Assembly: GCA_018350325.1 (NCBI GenBank)
Contig: JAEVLN010000006.1
Location: 3,896,056 to 3,960,055, forward strand
Source: Globodera rostochiensis
Lineage: Eukaryota; Nematoda; Chromadorea; Rhabditida; Heteroderidae
Direction of reading: 5' to 3'
Length of the DNA stretch: 64,000 nt
Shown here: piece after piece, positions 32,111 through 43,921 of the stretch
Numbering within the stretch: the first letter of the stretch is position 1
Layout: each line of letters begins with the position of its first letter
Translations under genes and position numbers: made by a program
The notes under the pieces: generated by a model
Told to the model about the DNA's origin: nothing
Database searches by the model: none
What the model saw: the letters and a program-made list of their open reading frames with translations, nothing else

Positions 32111-35100
32111 CTATCCGGCCAGAAAGTTCTTCGCGCACGAAAAAAACGCTTGAATCTGCAAAATAGTTTTAAAAATGGTGAAACTTTCAATACAAACGTG
32201 CAGCGCCGTTTCAATGGCCAAATCTGCAATTGCACATAACAATTGTCGAGGTAATTCAACAGCAAAAGCCCCTTGTCAAAACGGTCTCGTTGGAAGTAAT
32301 ATTTGCCAGGCTGGTAAATAAATAAATAAAAATAAATTAAGTAATCAAAAGCAAATAAAATTTAAGAAGAGTTTAAGGAAGAAAAATAATGACTCAACAT
32401 CTTCAACCATGAACAAATACAAAAATTTCAGCAGCGACCTTTGAGTAAACAAACGAACATTCCAAAAATTATTAGAAGAGGTGTAATAAATAGAGCCTGG
32501 TCTTTTCATAGTTAAAAACTGAATTTGGTATTATGTTTAAAAATTTTAGAACAAATTTCAAAGCATTTTTTGAACGGGTTCACATGTTTTTGGCAATAAA
32601 AAATCAATCTGTCTAAATTTTAATTCATTTGTTTTAGAAAAGATAACGATTAGGCTCCTCAATCTTGTGGAATATTTTTAATTGCTTTTTGACTTGCAAT
32701 TTTTTTTTGAAAATAACCAAATTTAGTGATTTTGACAGGAAAACTCAAAAATGTTTGTTGTATTTTTGTAATTTTTATAAAATGCCAAATAGTGTCATAA
32801 ACAGTGACGAGAATGTTTCTGCCTAAAATAGCTCCGCCACTATTTTAGAATGGCAAAAACCTAAAATTGTTCCCACCCTATTTGTTATGGTTGTCAAGTC
32901 TTTTTGCAAAGAAAAGTGTATTTACAGGGATTGACGAATCTGCCGATGGCTCGTCATCCCACCGCTCCCAACTGGAATTCGCATCATTGTAAAAAAGGCA
33001 TTTATGCTGCATGTCCACCTGTAAATGACAGGTACTTTTTATTTTACAGTTATAATTCGTGACGCGCGTCTCTTTTCCGATAACGAAAAATGAATACGAG
33101 AACGAAACTCAAGACCCAAAAAACCGGAGAAATTTTTTGAGTCGAAACCGAGATTCTCGAACAGCCCTAGTGGCTACTGTCGAAATTAACTGCAGTCGAC
33201 CTAAATTTACTGGAGATTTCCCATGCAAACACAAAGTTGCAGAAATAGTTTACTGTCAAAAGCCCTTACTGTCAAGCCCGACCTCGAAAACCCCCGAGTA
33301 CTTCTCGGAATTACATAAAACCCCATTAAAAAATTTGCTACCATAAGGGTATTATCAAATTGTCTGTCTCATCGAGAGATGTTGTGTTTTGACAAAAAAC
33401 AAAAAAGCCGCCGTTATTAGGCAATTATTCACGTATTTTACTCTGTAGAAAAGGGGGACCATCTTCTGTTTTTGATGCTTGTCATTGTTTGTTGCGGCGG
33501 TCTCTTCCATCAAATACACAAAAATTTGGTCACTGTGTGCAACTGGGCACGAAGCGGGATGCACGCGGATATTATCAGGCTATAAAATAGAAGAAGGGTT
33601 GTAAATTCAAAATAAAGTAAATTAAATTTAACCAGACATAGGAGAGAGGACTGACCTGCACGATGGGCACAGGAAAGTCAATTTTTGTTGCAAACGCAAT
33701 TGAACGTCCCTTAAATTGCTAACATATTATTGAGAGCCGTAATTTTGAAAAATCCTAGATCTATTCTGGGTCTGGATTTCGCGAATGTCTGAATTTGGAT
33801 TTTCTGGACCAAAAAGCATAAAAATCCAGAAAAAATCCTGGTCCTCGACCATCTGGATCCAGGTCCTGGATCTGGAATTTTTTATGACTGTTTATTTAAT
33901 TATACATAGCAAAATTATTACTTGTTTAATGGTAAGAAAAAATTTTCAAAAGAAAATTGCGCATTCCCCATTCTTGATTTTTCGGATTTTAATAGATCGG
34001 CGGTACCGGCCGATAGGCGCCGCCGAGAAAATTTTGAATTTTAGAATCAATTTGTTAACAGATTTGCAACCAAAAACTAACGTAATTTCTTGAAGCTTTT
34101 TAAGAATGGGAGAGGTCCGCCTGGGAAACTAGGTCGCATATCAGCTGCCAAAATTTTTATTTTATTTTAGGGTTTAGTTGCATTTTCTTAATAAATTTTC
34201 GGAAAACTGCTTAAAATATTATTTTTTAAATAATTTTCGAAAAATGCCTAAAATATGGATTTATTGCGGGAAAATAGCGAAATATTGATTTATTCTCAAA
34301 AAAGTCAAAAATTATTTCCTAACTCGGCGTCGCCAGTTTGGCGCTGCCAACTCGGCGTCGTCAGTTCGTTCGCATTAATAAATGACCTTTTCGGCACCGG
34401 GACAATATTAAATTACAATTTTTTTTCTCGCTTTTCCCATTTATTATTTAGCCTATTTCATTTTTTCAATATAAAATTTGTTTCATAACTGATTAAAAAA
34501 GCCGCATGGCAGCCCGCCAAAAGCGGACATGCGATGACGAAGCAAGCAACAGCGCCGAACTGACAACGACCGTGAATTCCTGGACCGGCGGGACTTCGGG
34601 ATCTCGCCTGACCATTTATTGGTTTATTGAGATCGGTTTCTGGACGCGAGCCCACAATCACTCAAATAAGCGGGGTTTCGGCTGGGCTAACACAGCCCTG
34701 CTGGCTCTGAAGTTCGAACCGTGTCAATGTGAAGATGGTAGACATGCGTGCGGAGGAGCATGCGTAATTGGGTAACAGCATCAAACTCGGACTCGGCAAC
34801 CAACAGGATGGCTTCATTGTCTGACATGAAGTGAAAGTGCCAACGAAACTCGGAAGCGCACGAAATCCATTCGCCAGTCTTGATTGGCTCTGTGGCAAAA
34901 AGGGTGATGACATTTATTGAACTGTACAGACCAGGGCTGGGCAAAATCGGAAATAAAATCCGAAATTTCCGAAACCCCAAAAATCCGAAATCCGAAAACG
35001 CAAAAATCCCGAAATTTCCGAAATATCCGAAACCCGAAATCCGAAATTTTTTCAGCGAAATTTTTTGATTTTGATTTTAAAAAAGTTTTTTACGTTTTAT

Positions 35101-38100
35101 TGGCGGAATCCATTTGCCGATTTTTGAGTTTTCAAAATGCAATTTTTTTTTTTGCGAATTGTGCTTTACTACGGGGTGGCGGTCGGCGGTGCCGATAGGT
35201 GCCGCCGAGAAAATTTTGCCTTTTTTGACTCAATTTGTTAAAAGATTTGCAACAAAAATTTTGAAAAATGCGGCGATTTTTAAGAATGGGAGAAGCCCGG
35301 CGGTGCCGAGAGGCGTCGTCGGGGAAATTTTTCGAAAATTTTAACGAATCTTGTTAAGAAAATTGGTCCAAAAACTACAATTTTCCAAAACAAAAAAGTC
35401 TTCCTATCTTTTTTTCGCAAAAAAATTCGGAAAAATTTAATTTATTATAATTGTTTATACTAGGGTAGCTCCCCGACCCCGAGCCCTAAAATGAGGTTGT
35501 CCCCGAGCCCGACCCCCGACCTGGCCAACCCCGGCCTCCCCGACCCTCGAACCCCTCGGGGATCGGGGGTGAAGTTGTTTTGTACAAAATTTTTTACCAA
35601 TATTATGGACCAAATTTTATTTGGGTCCAACTTTCCGGTGAAAACTCAAATTTCGTTAATTTTAAGCAATTCAATTTATCGAAAATTTTCTACTGAAAAC
35701 TCCCAAAAGTTAAAAGTATTTGGTCAATTTATTTTCTTGGACCCCGATCCCCGACCCCCGACCCCGACAATTTTGGTCGTCCCCGACCCCGACCCCCGAC
35801 ATTGCCAACCTCGGCCTCCCCGACCCCCGACTTCCCCGCCCCCGAGGGGTCGGGGAGCTACTCTAGTTTATACTAACTACTAGAGATCGGACGATACGGG
35901 AAAGTACCGTCGCTTTTCGGTACTTTTCGGTACTCAGGCATCGGTACTTTCCCGAAAAGTACCGACCGAACCTTTTCGGAAAGTACCGATGGTTTTCGGT
36001 ACCGGTACTTTTTCGGTACTTTACCGAAAAGTACCGACCGATAAAATCTGAGTACCGAAAATATATTTGAATTTTTCAACCTTTATTCAAAATATCACGT
36101 GGCTCAGTGGTTAAGCTGTTAACCAAAAGACCTTATTGTCTGAGGTTCGAGTCCTCGAGTCAAATTTCTTTTTATTATTTTTATTGAATGCCCTGCTGGT
36201 GAGTGATGTGGTTGCCTGGGGTTTAAACCCCGACTGTGTAAATAGTATTTAAGATTTTAAAAAAAAGAAGGTAATTTAGGAATTACTCAATTTAAATTTT
36301 AACCGATTCAAAACTTCTAAGATTTACATAAAGAATTACTTTTTTTTCACCATTTTAGTTATCCAAATTGGTCAAGTTTTTTTTAATAAAATCGTAAGAG
36401 TCTTCATTTTTTTTTTCTCGGCGACGCCTATCGGCACCGCCGACCGACCCCTCACCCTTCAAACTGATCCAAAAACTATTAAAAATCTGCCACAGAACAG
36501 GAACAGGTCGAAATGCTAATTTTCTTGAACCGCAATCTCCCAAAACTCAATTATAAATATTAAGAAAGCCAAGATTTCCAAAATAAACGATTTTTTGTTG
36601 AAAAGTTAATATTAAAAAATTTTGGTACCGAAAACCGAAAAAGTACCGACAATTTTTTTCGGTACTTTTCGGTACCGGTACTTTTTCGGTACTTTACCGA
36701 AAAGTACCGACCGAACCTTTTTGGACTTTTTCGGTACTTTTCGGTACCGGTACTTTTTCGGTACTTTACCGAAAAGTACCGACCGACCCTTCTGGCCGGT
36801 CTCTACTAACTACCGTGAAGTAAGAGAAAATCGAAAAAAAATTTACACAGTCGCGGATCTGAACCCCCACTAGAAAATTTAACTGGCCCCATCACTCACC
36901 ACTACACCACAAAAAAACGGCGGTTGCCTTGGCCATTCTTAGGGATGTAAAATCCGAAATTTTACTCAAATTCCGAAACCCGAAATCCGAAACGGCCAAA
37001 AATCCCGAAATCTCCGAAATATCCAAACCCGAAATCCGAAATTTGCCCAGCCCTGGTACAGACAGGTACAAAAGCAAAGAAGAAAAGCAAAAGTATACAA
37101 AAAATCAATAAAAATGTTGACATTTCGTGGCGTATGGGTTACCAGCCGACAACCCTAACAAAAAATGAAAAAAACATGAAAATTTGTAATCAGTGCTTTT
37201 AAATCCAGAATTTATGGCGAAGAATTCTCAATGACGAAAAAATAAGATCAGTTTTTTCATTTAAAAAAATTCTTCTTAGTGGTTGGCTGGCTCACCACAC
37301 GCATTTGATCAACCGGAGAAGTTGTGGTGAAGAAATATAGATAATTTGTTAGCCAAGTTTTCTGGTAAAAACGTTTTCTTAATTCTTTGGAATAAGCACG
37401 GCTGATGAAAAAAGTCTTTTGCTTTCAGAATCCATCCCTGCTGGTCTTGATCTTGAACTCAAGACTGCAAAATCCCGACGGAATGCCGACCCCAAGCGGT
37501 ATATCTAAAAACGCGTACCACCGGCAAGTGCCATGTCCATCCTCTGCAGTGAATTGTTGTGACGAATGAGTCGGAGCAACCGGACCGGACCATCCTCTGG
37601 TCCGAATGCCAAGTCACCCCTATGGCAACGCTTAGACGCACCCTCCCTGGTGACACTGCCATCTTCGGCAAGGCCCGGGTAGATACAAATGCCGTAGAAA
37701 TTGGCACATGAACGGTCCAACCAGAGCCGGTCGCCTGTGTCGATCATTCCGCCCAACTGGACATGGCCAATCCGTTCCGGTGAACGGATACGTTCGCGCA
37801 CATTCACGCGATAGACCTTAAAACAGGGTTCGTATTCGTACGGCAAGTACAGTGCTTGAAAATGGACCCTCGTACTTAAAAATTAAAAATGTGCTTATTT
37901 TCAAGAATGTACTTGAAAAATGAGAATTTGGCGTGAGTGTTGAAAACTTTGGGGTTTTAATGGAAATATTCGCGTTTTCATAATTTTCCTAAAATTTTGA
38001 TGAAATTCTTTAACAAAATTGAGTCAAAAATTCAAAATTTTCTCGGCGGCGCCTATCGGTACCGCCTACCTCCCCCCATCTTTTCCCAAAAATTTTTGAA

Positions 38101-40717
38101 AAATCACGCGCAAAAAATAGATATAAAGAAATGCACCGATTGTTGAGCGGAAACAAGAAATTGTTAGAAAAGATTCATTCGGGCGAGAAATATAAGCCAT
38201 TTGAACAAGAATAAACCGTTTTTGTTTTGATAAAATATAAATTTTGAGTGTACTTGAAATTCATAAAATTGGCTCCTTACGTACTTGGAAATCAACTTGT
38301 TTGTACTTGGAAATTGTCTTAACCCGATACGAACCCTGCCTTAAAAGAATCGGATGCTCAAAATATTTTTTTTATTTGGAGGTAATTTTCCAGCTTGAAT
38401 TGAAAATGAAATTTTATTGTTTGGATTTGTTGAGGTCCGTGCCATATCTTTTGCCATATTTTTACGTTTTGCCATATTTACCAAATTGCGATTTTTGAAA
38501 TTTAAATTTATTCAATTTTTGAACAATTTGTTCAAATTCCTTAACAAAAATTGTTAAATTGCTAAACATTTTGGAAACAATTCTTGAAATTTTTCAGGGC
38601 GGCGCTATCAGTACCGCCGGGCCTTTCCCATTCCTAAAAATCTTCAAAATTGCCGCTAATTTGGTTGCAAATCTCTTAACAAATCGAGTCAAAAATTCAA
38701 AATTTCGTCGGCGGCTCCTATCGGCCCGCCGACGCCCAACCTAAAAGTAAAACAGAATTCGCAAATTTTTAAATAAGTGGCAATGCTAAATTTTTCAAAT
38801 TTTTTAACAAAAAGTTAAAAATTTAGAACTTTTTTTTTGTTGGAAAAAATTGTTAATAAAAATGGAGTAAAACGGAAAATGCAGCCCTAAAAATTTAAAA
38901 TTTTTTGAATGCAATAAAAAGTACGATCTTTCTTTTGTCGTCCAGACTTGGTCAAAAATGTGAAAACAATGCAGAAAACTTTTAAAAATTTTGGTTGCAA
39001 TCTCAACAAAATGAGCCAAAAATTCAACCGACCGTCTCCCCAAAAAGTAAAGCAGAATTCGCAAAACCTTTTCTTTACTATTTTTGGAAATCAAAATCTT
39101 AAATTGGCCATCAGATGGGGACGCCATCTGAGTGCGGGCCCTCAAATTCGGCCATTCCCCCTCCCAATATTTTTTGGCGCTAGGACTTTTCGACAGTGCT
39201 GGACATTTCGACAGTAGCGGACGATTCGATAGCGGATTTTTCGACAGTACAACAAATTTTCAAATTGATCTGACAACATCCATGATTTTAAATTTATGAT
39301 TTTGGCGCTTTTCCTTATTATATCCGGCTTTTTTCTTAATTTAAAATTAAAATTCAACAGATTCACAAACATCGCTGTATCTCATTGTTTATTTTCTATT
39401 GATGGATTGGTAATCAGTGCATCAAATGGACGAACCCCGACTCGCTACACCCCAACGCGCTACTTTGTCCCGACTCGCTGCTTTTTTAAATCTTTATACA
39501 GCTCACGGTTGTTACTCGGGCCTAAAATGGTACCGTTCGTTTTGTCTCATCGAGTAGATGAAAAATGCATGCATTTTTAATTGTAAAAATGTCTTAAACG
39601 GTATTTGAACAAGTCAAAAAGGGGTAGCAAGTCGGGATAAAGTGGCGAGTTGGGGTGTAGCGAGTTGGATATTTACCGAAGCAAGTTATGCTCTATGGAT
39701 GAGTCGGATATGGATGAGATGGGTATGGATCAGGGATAGGAATCGCGCCAAAAAAAAGCGATCTGCGATAAAACTATTTTCCAATGCCATAAGCGATATG
39801 CCCAAAAAAGGCGATAAATGCAATAAATATCCCTGGATACGTTAAGTTCAAAATTTTTTTTATACTGTTAGAATTCCAAAAAGCCTCAAAAAATCGGAAC
39901 AATCCTGGTGCGGTGTCCGGACATTTCACGCATAGGATATTTCGCACATTGGCGCTGCCGATAGGCGCAAATGATAAATATCGCGCGATAGCGATAGCGA
40001 TTACCATCCCTGGTATGGATGATTTGGGCATGGATGAGTTGGTTTTACCCCAGATATTTTATCCATCTAAATTAATACTTTGTATGTGCCCAAATTTGCG
40101 GTTTAAAATTTTGTGCCATGATTCTAGCTCTTATTAGTGACTCAAGAACATATATTGGAATTAATATTGTTAAAACTATCTTTCGAATAATTTTTTTTGA
40201 ATATTTCAGTCCCAGGACGACGGCACACACCTCGCAGGGACCGTCTTCAAAAAACATATGTCGAGTGGTTGCGTAGTACCAGTACTCCGGGAAAACGGAC
40301 GCGCTGTCACACTCGCTGCTGTTGCTGTTGCTGCTGTTAGTGTAGGAGAAGTCCATGTGGACGAACCGGCGAAAATCTGAGTCTGAGTACGGGAAATAGG
40401 GCACGAACGTACAGAATTTGTTTGGGGGGGGGGGTGGGGGTATTGTTTAGGAAAGATTATTTTGGAGCAATTTTCTTTTGGAGAAATTTTAAAATTCATT
40501 AAGAAAATGCCCAAAAAAAAAATACCCACTAAAATTCTATGAGATTAAGATTTGTTAGACCAAATCAAACTATCATTAATAAAGTTTTGGCCTTAAATTC
40601 AAATATGTGTAAGAACACGCCTAAAAATTATTTTTGGTTTTGAGTTGCTAAACCTGATTCTTGGCGTTTGCCGATGTCATCCGGCGGCCACAGGTTGAAG
40701 AAGTACGAGCCAAACAT
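32111..40717 (-). CDS. Unrecognised multi-exon gene, copy A
   Basis: Exons in transcript order: 40717-40654, 40376-40231, 37816 to about 37505, 34921-34720, 33709-33656, 33579-33442, 33018-32926, 32310-32185 and 32155-32111. The start reads M-GSYFFN-WPPDDIGKRQES. Later landmarks are EYWYYA-TRH-FFEDGPCE, GHVQLGGMI, LWLDRSCANFYGICIYPG, FRWHFHFMSDNEAILLVAES, IAFATKIDFPVP and NSSWERWDD. Phases agree at all junctions except exon 3 to exon 4, which I could not resolve. No signal peptide or membrane helix is obvious, and I do not recognise the family. Exon 4 differs from copy B by one base near its start, so the reading frame of one of the two copies is broken there. Introns are bloated by hAT elements at 34932, 35461, 35881, 37824 and 39731. 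The gene converges on the peptidase gene, about 640 bp apart. Confidence 0.6.
33770..34110. repeat. TCCAGG/CCTGGA-rich patch plus GC-hairpin cassette
   Basis: 33770-33880 contains repeated TCTGGATC/TCCTGG motifs like the subterminal arrays of the hAT-type elements, but matching ends were not found. A GC-hairpin cassette in + orientation follows at about 33995-34110 (CGGCGGTACCGGCCGATAGG). Confidence 0.5.
35461..35865. mobile_element. Nested hAT-type MITE, 405 bp, CCCCGACCCC arrays
   Basis: Ends TAGGGTAGCTCCCCGACC and (inverted) TAGAGTAGCTCCCCGACC, perfect 8-bp duplication GTTTATAC. Arrays of CCCCGACCCCGA occupy both ends. Confidence 0.92.
35881..36805. mobile_element. Nested hAT-type element, 925 bp, GGTACTTTTCGG arrays, two tRNA-like segments
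   Basis: Ends TAGAGATCGG and (inverted) TAGAGACCGG, perfect 8-bp duplication CTAACTAC (35873-35880 and 36806-36813). Subterminal arrays of GGTACTTTTCGGTACC. The interior has a tRNA-like segment at 36099-36165 (GGCTCAGTGGTTAAG, then the exact B-box GGTTCGAGTCC), a second partial one at 36193-36242, and an inverted GC-hairpin cassette at 36408-36455. Confidence 0.92.
37824..38338. mobile_element. hAT-type MITE, 515 bp, at a splice acceptor
   Basis: Ends CAGGGTTCGTATTCGTAC and (inverted) CAGGGTTCGTATCGGG, perfect 8-bp duplication CCTTAAAA (37816-37823 and 38339-38346). That duplicated octamer, read on -, includes the TTTTAAG acceptor of exon 3 of the minus-strand gene. Copy B has the empty site near 55871-55885. 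It contains an inverted GC-hairpin cassette at 38040-38070 and TACTTGGAAAT-type repeats. Confidence 0.92.
38339..39730. other. Intron 2 of the minus-strand gene (copy A): cassettes and a hairpin
   Basis: Two GC-hairpin cassettes lie at about 38595-38640 and 38655-38735 (both inverted). An inverted repeat pair at 39430-39480 and 39628-39668 (CTCGCTACACCCCAA and complement) may be a small TIR element. No gene on + is supported. Confidence 0.5.
39731..40012. mobile_element. hAT-type MITE, 282 bp, GCGATA arrays
   Basis: Ends CAGGGATAGGAATCGC and (inverted) CAGGGATGGTAATCGC, perfect 8-bp duplication GTATGGAT (39723-39730 and 40013-40020). The interior carries a partial GC-hairpin cassette near 39952-39972. 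Confidence 0.92.
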
Positions 40718-41185
40718 TATTAATTAAATTCGTTTTCGGTTTCAAATCAAAACTGTAAAAAAATCACTGCTTAGCCATTGAGTCATTTTTACTATACACA
40801 AATAAGATGGTTTGTTCTTTTTAATTTTTTTTAATATAATGGAATAGATAAAAACTGCCGGGGGTTTCTCAAATTCCATTGCTCTCGAGCGGCGGGTTGA
40901 TATGTAGAGCGCTTTGACGCCGCGGGCGCTATGTTTGTTATGTATGGATTGGTGAGGCAGAGAAAAGTTGTTTGTAAGCGAGCGAGAAAAAGCCTATTTA
41001 GAGACAACGCGAGAGTAGGGCAGCAGAGAGATGCAGAAGAAAGAGCGATGAATGAGGAGGGCTGGCTGTGCAAGAGTCTCGAGACTCTCGACTATGGAGT
41101 TGGGAAATTATTCAAAATTTAAACCCCGTTCGATAAACCGCTTTTAAATTCTCAATTTTTAGTTTCTATTGACTAATTCGTAATC
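40718..41185. promoter_or_regulatory. Presumed upstream region of the minus-strand gene, copy A
   Basis: Conserved with 58098-58537 in copy B, which argues that it was duplicated with the gene. It contains a TCTCGAGACTCTCGA patch at 41077-41091. No core promoter motif can be assigned. Confidence 0.4.
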
Positions 41186-42626
41186 ACTACATCAGATAAC
41201 ATATTTTCAGACAATTTTTAGAATAAAAAAATTTTCAATAATTTTGACCAAAAGGGTCCCCCCCTATGGTTTTTGGCCAACTTTGAGGGGCCATAACTTT
41301 CTTTATAGTTGAGTCCGCGCAAAAAGGTGTGGGCAGTTAAATTGTGGTCCTGGTCAGTTCCCCGACTGTTTAAATTATTTATTTCGACTTTCTTCTAACA
41401 TTTTTGGTGGTGTAAACAATTCTTAAAATTTTTCTGATTTTATTTTTATTATAGATTAGGGTTGTCAGAATTGCGGGGTCGGGGTTTTACGTGGGCGGGA
41501 CTGTCGGGGTTGGGGTTTCGTTTTCGAGAATTTTTATTCACTTTTGAGTGGGGGGGGGGGTCGGCAGTGCCGATAGGCTCCGCCGAGAAAATTTTGAATT
41601 TTCGACTAATTTGTTAAAGGATTTGCAACCAAAATTGGCAATCTTTGTTAAGAACATTTCAGCAAAAATTCAGAATATGAAGCGAATTTTTGAATCAATC
41701 TTCTTTTATCATATTACCTAAATACATTTGAATGTTTTATTTGCTCCCAGCAAAATGTGTGCCACAAAGAATTATGAGAAAGGAAATTCAAAAAAAAGCT
41801 ATAACAACATAAAGGATTAGGGTTCGAACGGGCGCCCGACTAGGAAATATTCGGTCCGGGCTAAAGCCCGGCATTCGCCCGGCAAAGCCCGCCCGGATAA
41901 AAAATTAAAAAGCCCGGAAATCCGCTCGGGTTTTTTTCATTGTCATTTTCATTTTTTTAAATTAACACCCAACAGAAATGCCAAACTATTATAAAGAAAA
42001 TGAAATATATACATCGCACAGTTATATTATAGTTTTATAAATAAGGCTACGATTTATATTGGATAAAAAATATTTAATTATAGCCATAAAATGATTAAAA
42101 ATTGTAAAATATGGACCAAATAACATAAAAATGAGATTTAACAGCATTTTTCAATACATATTTGTTCATTTTATTTTTTGATCTCAAAAAAGCGTTATAA
42201 ATATAAGCGATGAATTTTATATAGATTTGTCGCACATGTTTAGGAATGATCAATCTTGTCACCTTTGAGCGCGAAAAATTTTTGTACCGTTTCATGACCA
42301 TCGATTTCTTGTCACTCATTTTGTAAAAAATAAATAAATTTTTCGACAAAAAGTACGCGTCCACCACAGTCAAGCCCCAGAAAAAATGAATTTTCTCACT
42401 CAATGATACCATCTTTAGGGGTGTATGCTAACCCCGACCCCGAATCGGGGTTGGGGTTCGTGGTCGGGGTTTTTCGGGGTCAGAAGCGCCGGGGTCTGGG
42501 AAAACCCCGAAAAATGGCCCTAAATTTGCGGGGTCGGGGTCGAGAAGACAACCCTATTTTAGATAACAATTCACAAGTTTTTCATTTCTTTTTTTGATTG
42601 TACAAATTCGCTGAACATTTAAAACT
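41186..42626. repeat. Spacer with palindrome-rich mobile debris
   Basis: A GC-hairpin cassette (+) lies at 41555-41650, preceded by a TAGGGTTGTC hAT-like end at 41459. From 41821 to 42600 the sequence is repeated at 62084-63160. This includes CCGGGCTAAAGCCCGG palindromes (41858-41895) and a CCCCGACCCCGA block at 42411-42556 with ends TAGGGGTG and CAACCCTA, for which no 8-bp duplication was found. No gene is supported. Confidence 0.6.
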
Positions 42627-43130
42627 TTATAACTTTATCCATAGTTGAGCTAACTTTTCAAGCTTTTGCTGATCATAATAATCATTTTTGCGTCTTTTTA
42701 TCAGTTTTGTGCCAGGGTCGCCATTTTCTTGCACTTTTTGACATTTTTGTCCATGAATGCAAGCATTTTGATCAGTTGAATCAGCTTCATCTTCTTCAAT
42801 TAATTCATTGTCGTCTTCCGACCAATTTTCAGCAAACATTTCATCAAATCTTTCCCTTATTTTTCTATTGACAAAACTTTCATAATGATCAGAAAAGCTT
42901 TGTTCATTTGGATTGGGCTGATCAGTTGGTTTATTCTCAACTTCTGTTGTCTGTGTTTCCATTTTATGCCATTCTTTGGTTTCTGTAAATTCCGGCAGCT
43001 CCGCGTCCCATCCTTTTCCAAATATTTCATCAAATGATTTGTAAATTTTTAGTCCTTCTCCGCTTTGACCCACCGAATTAGCATTTTTGATTGCAAGGAA
43101 TAAAATAAGAATTAATAAACAAATTTTCAT
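42627..43130 (-). CDS. Small secreted acidic protein with FDEIF/FDEMF repeats, 167 aa
   Basis: A single uninterrupted frame begins at ATG 43130 (an in-frame ATG at 43139 is less likely). It has a classic signal peptide (MKICLLILILFLAIKNANS) and then a Ser/Asp/Glu-rich mature chain. Two short related motifs stand out: SFDEIFGKGWD near residue 35 and RFDEMFAENWSEDD near residue 95. The end is basic (KRRKNDYYDQQKLEKL). No cysteine scaffold and no domain I recognise. The secretory signal, acidic low-complexity chain and presence of a damaged paralogue at 26706-27268 fit a fast-evolving nematode secretory or effector candidate; that role is inference. Only its last few codons recur near 63190-63220. 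Confidence 0.72.
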   Translation of the reverse strand: MKICLLILILFLAIKNANSVGQSGEGLKIYKSFDEIFGKGWDAELPEFTETKEWHKMETQTTEVENKPTDQPNPNEQSFSDHYESFVNRKIRERFDEMFAENWSEDDNELIEEDEADSTDQNACIHGQKCQKVQENGDPGTKLIKRRKNDYYDQQKLEKLAQLWIKL

Positions 43131-43333
43131 TGCCTGCAATTGTTTAAGAATTTCATTAAATTTTAATTGAAAATGTTAATAATTTATTATAAAAAGTCAG
43201 AGCCCCAACCTAAAATAGAGGGGCGGGGGTGAACAATAGAGCCCCATGGGGCTTAAGGAAATACGGTAATTAGTGAATTGGCTTTAAAATTTTCTCATTT
43301 AGAATATTAGATAAAATATAATAAAACCCTCTG

Positions 43334-43485
43334 AAAATACGCCAAAGTATCGGCATGGCTCAAGCTCGGCACCTTCATCCACTACGCATTTGCCGTCCTT
43401 CGCCTCCTCCACATCGTCCGCCTCAAATGCGCTCGTGGTGAAAGTACTGTTTCGTCTTCTGGCACCAACGCCGAGCGCGTTCGTT
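43334..43485 (-). CDS. Possible isolated exon
   Basis: A moderately GC-rich open stretch on - follows a TTTCCACAG acceptor and carries an acidic segment (FEADDVEEAKDGKC). No partner exon could be linked. It may be a remnant. Confidence 0.25.
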
Positions 43486-43921
43486 TCTGTGGAAAGTTCA
43501 CCGTTAAAAGTAAACAAATTTTATGCATTTCTCTATTTTATTTAAAAAACACGGAATTGAACCATTTTTCGGGATAAAATTAGAGATCGGTGATATAGTG
43601 AAAAGAGAGAACACTAATTTTAATTATGCGCCTATCAATTTTCACCTCCTTAACACCAATCTTTGGATCAGACCATCTCAATTATTATCCGCTCAACATT
43701 GGTTCTGAACTAGAGATCGGCCACACCGATTTGTTCGGGATTGAGATTCCGATAAATCCCGATAAAATGGCTGACCCTCCTCTATTTTTGGCTACCGCGA
43801 GCCGAATCCCGGACCGGTGTCCAATACAGACCGCTGGAGGCAACAAAGTGCTTCAACCGTAACCGGATTCAGACATTCTTAAACCCCTTTGAAAGCTCTC
43901 AAATAAAATTTAGCTTTTGAT

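Larger units (their letters stand above)
34932..37055. mobile_element. hAT-type element, 2.1 kb, CCGAAATCC arrays, with two nested hAT elements
   Basis: Inverted ends CAGGGCTGGGCAAA, perfect 8-bp duplication GTACAGAC (34924-34931 and 37056-37063). Subterminal CCGAAATCCGAAA arrays lie at 34940-35050 and 36945-37040. It contains two GC-hairpin cassettes (35170-35340), a tRNA-like segment on - (36850-36910), and complete nested elements at 35461-35865 and 35881-36805. Copy B lacks the insertion at the equivalent place (about 54820-54835). It sits 10 bp upstream of the 3' splice site of exon 4 of the minus-strand gene. Confidence 0.92.
28400..41185 (+). repeat. Segmental duplication, copy A
   Basis: Paralogous to 46260-58537 in the same orientation. 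Matching landmarks include the peptidase gene (30333 / 49114), every exon of the long minus-strand gene, and the segment upstream of that gene (40717-41185 / 58097-58537). Boundaries are approximate. Confidence 0.85.

Noticed and set aside
31969..32265. A 98-codon open frame on - covering the end of the unrecognised gene (and its 89-codon counterpart at 50428-50697)
   Set aside because: At first it suggested a frameshift between the two copies. A 29/30-bp intron with GT..AG sites puts both copies into a shorter consistent frame, so the one-base difference falls inside the intron and the long frame is probably a shadow.
36099..36165. Genuine tRNA gene
   Set aside because: A-box and B-box are good, but the segment lies inside a hAT-type element, several similar ones occur in other elements, and I cannot form a convincing acceptor stem. 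Treated as a tRNA-like module.
42411..42556. Another hAT element with CCCCGACC arrays
   Set aside because: Ends TAGGGGTG and CAACCCTA look right but no 8-bp duplication is present here or in the copy near 62984-63118, so it is noted only as debris.
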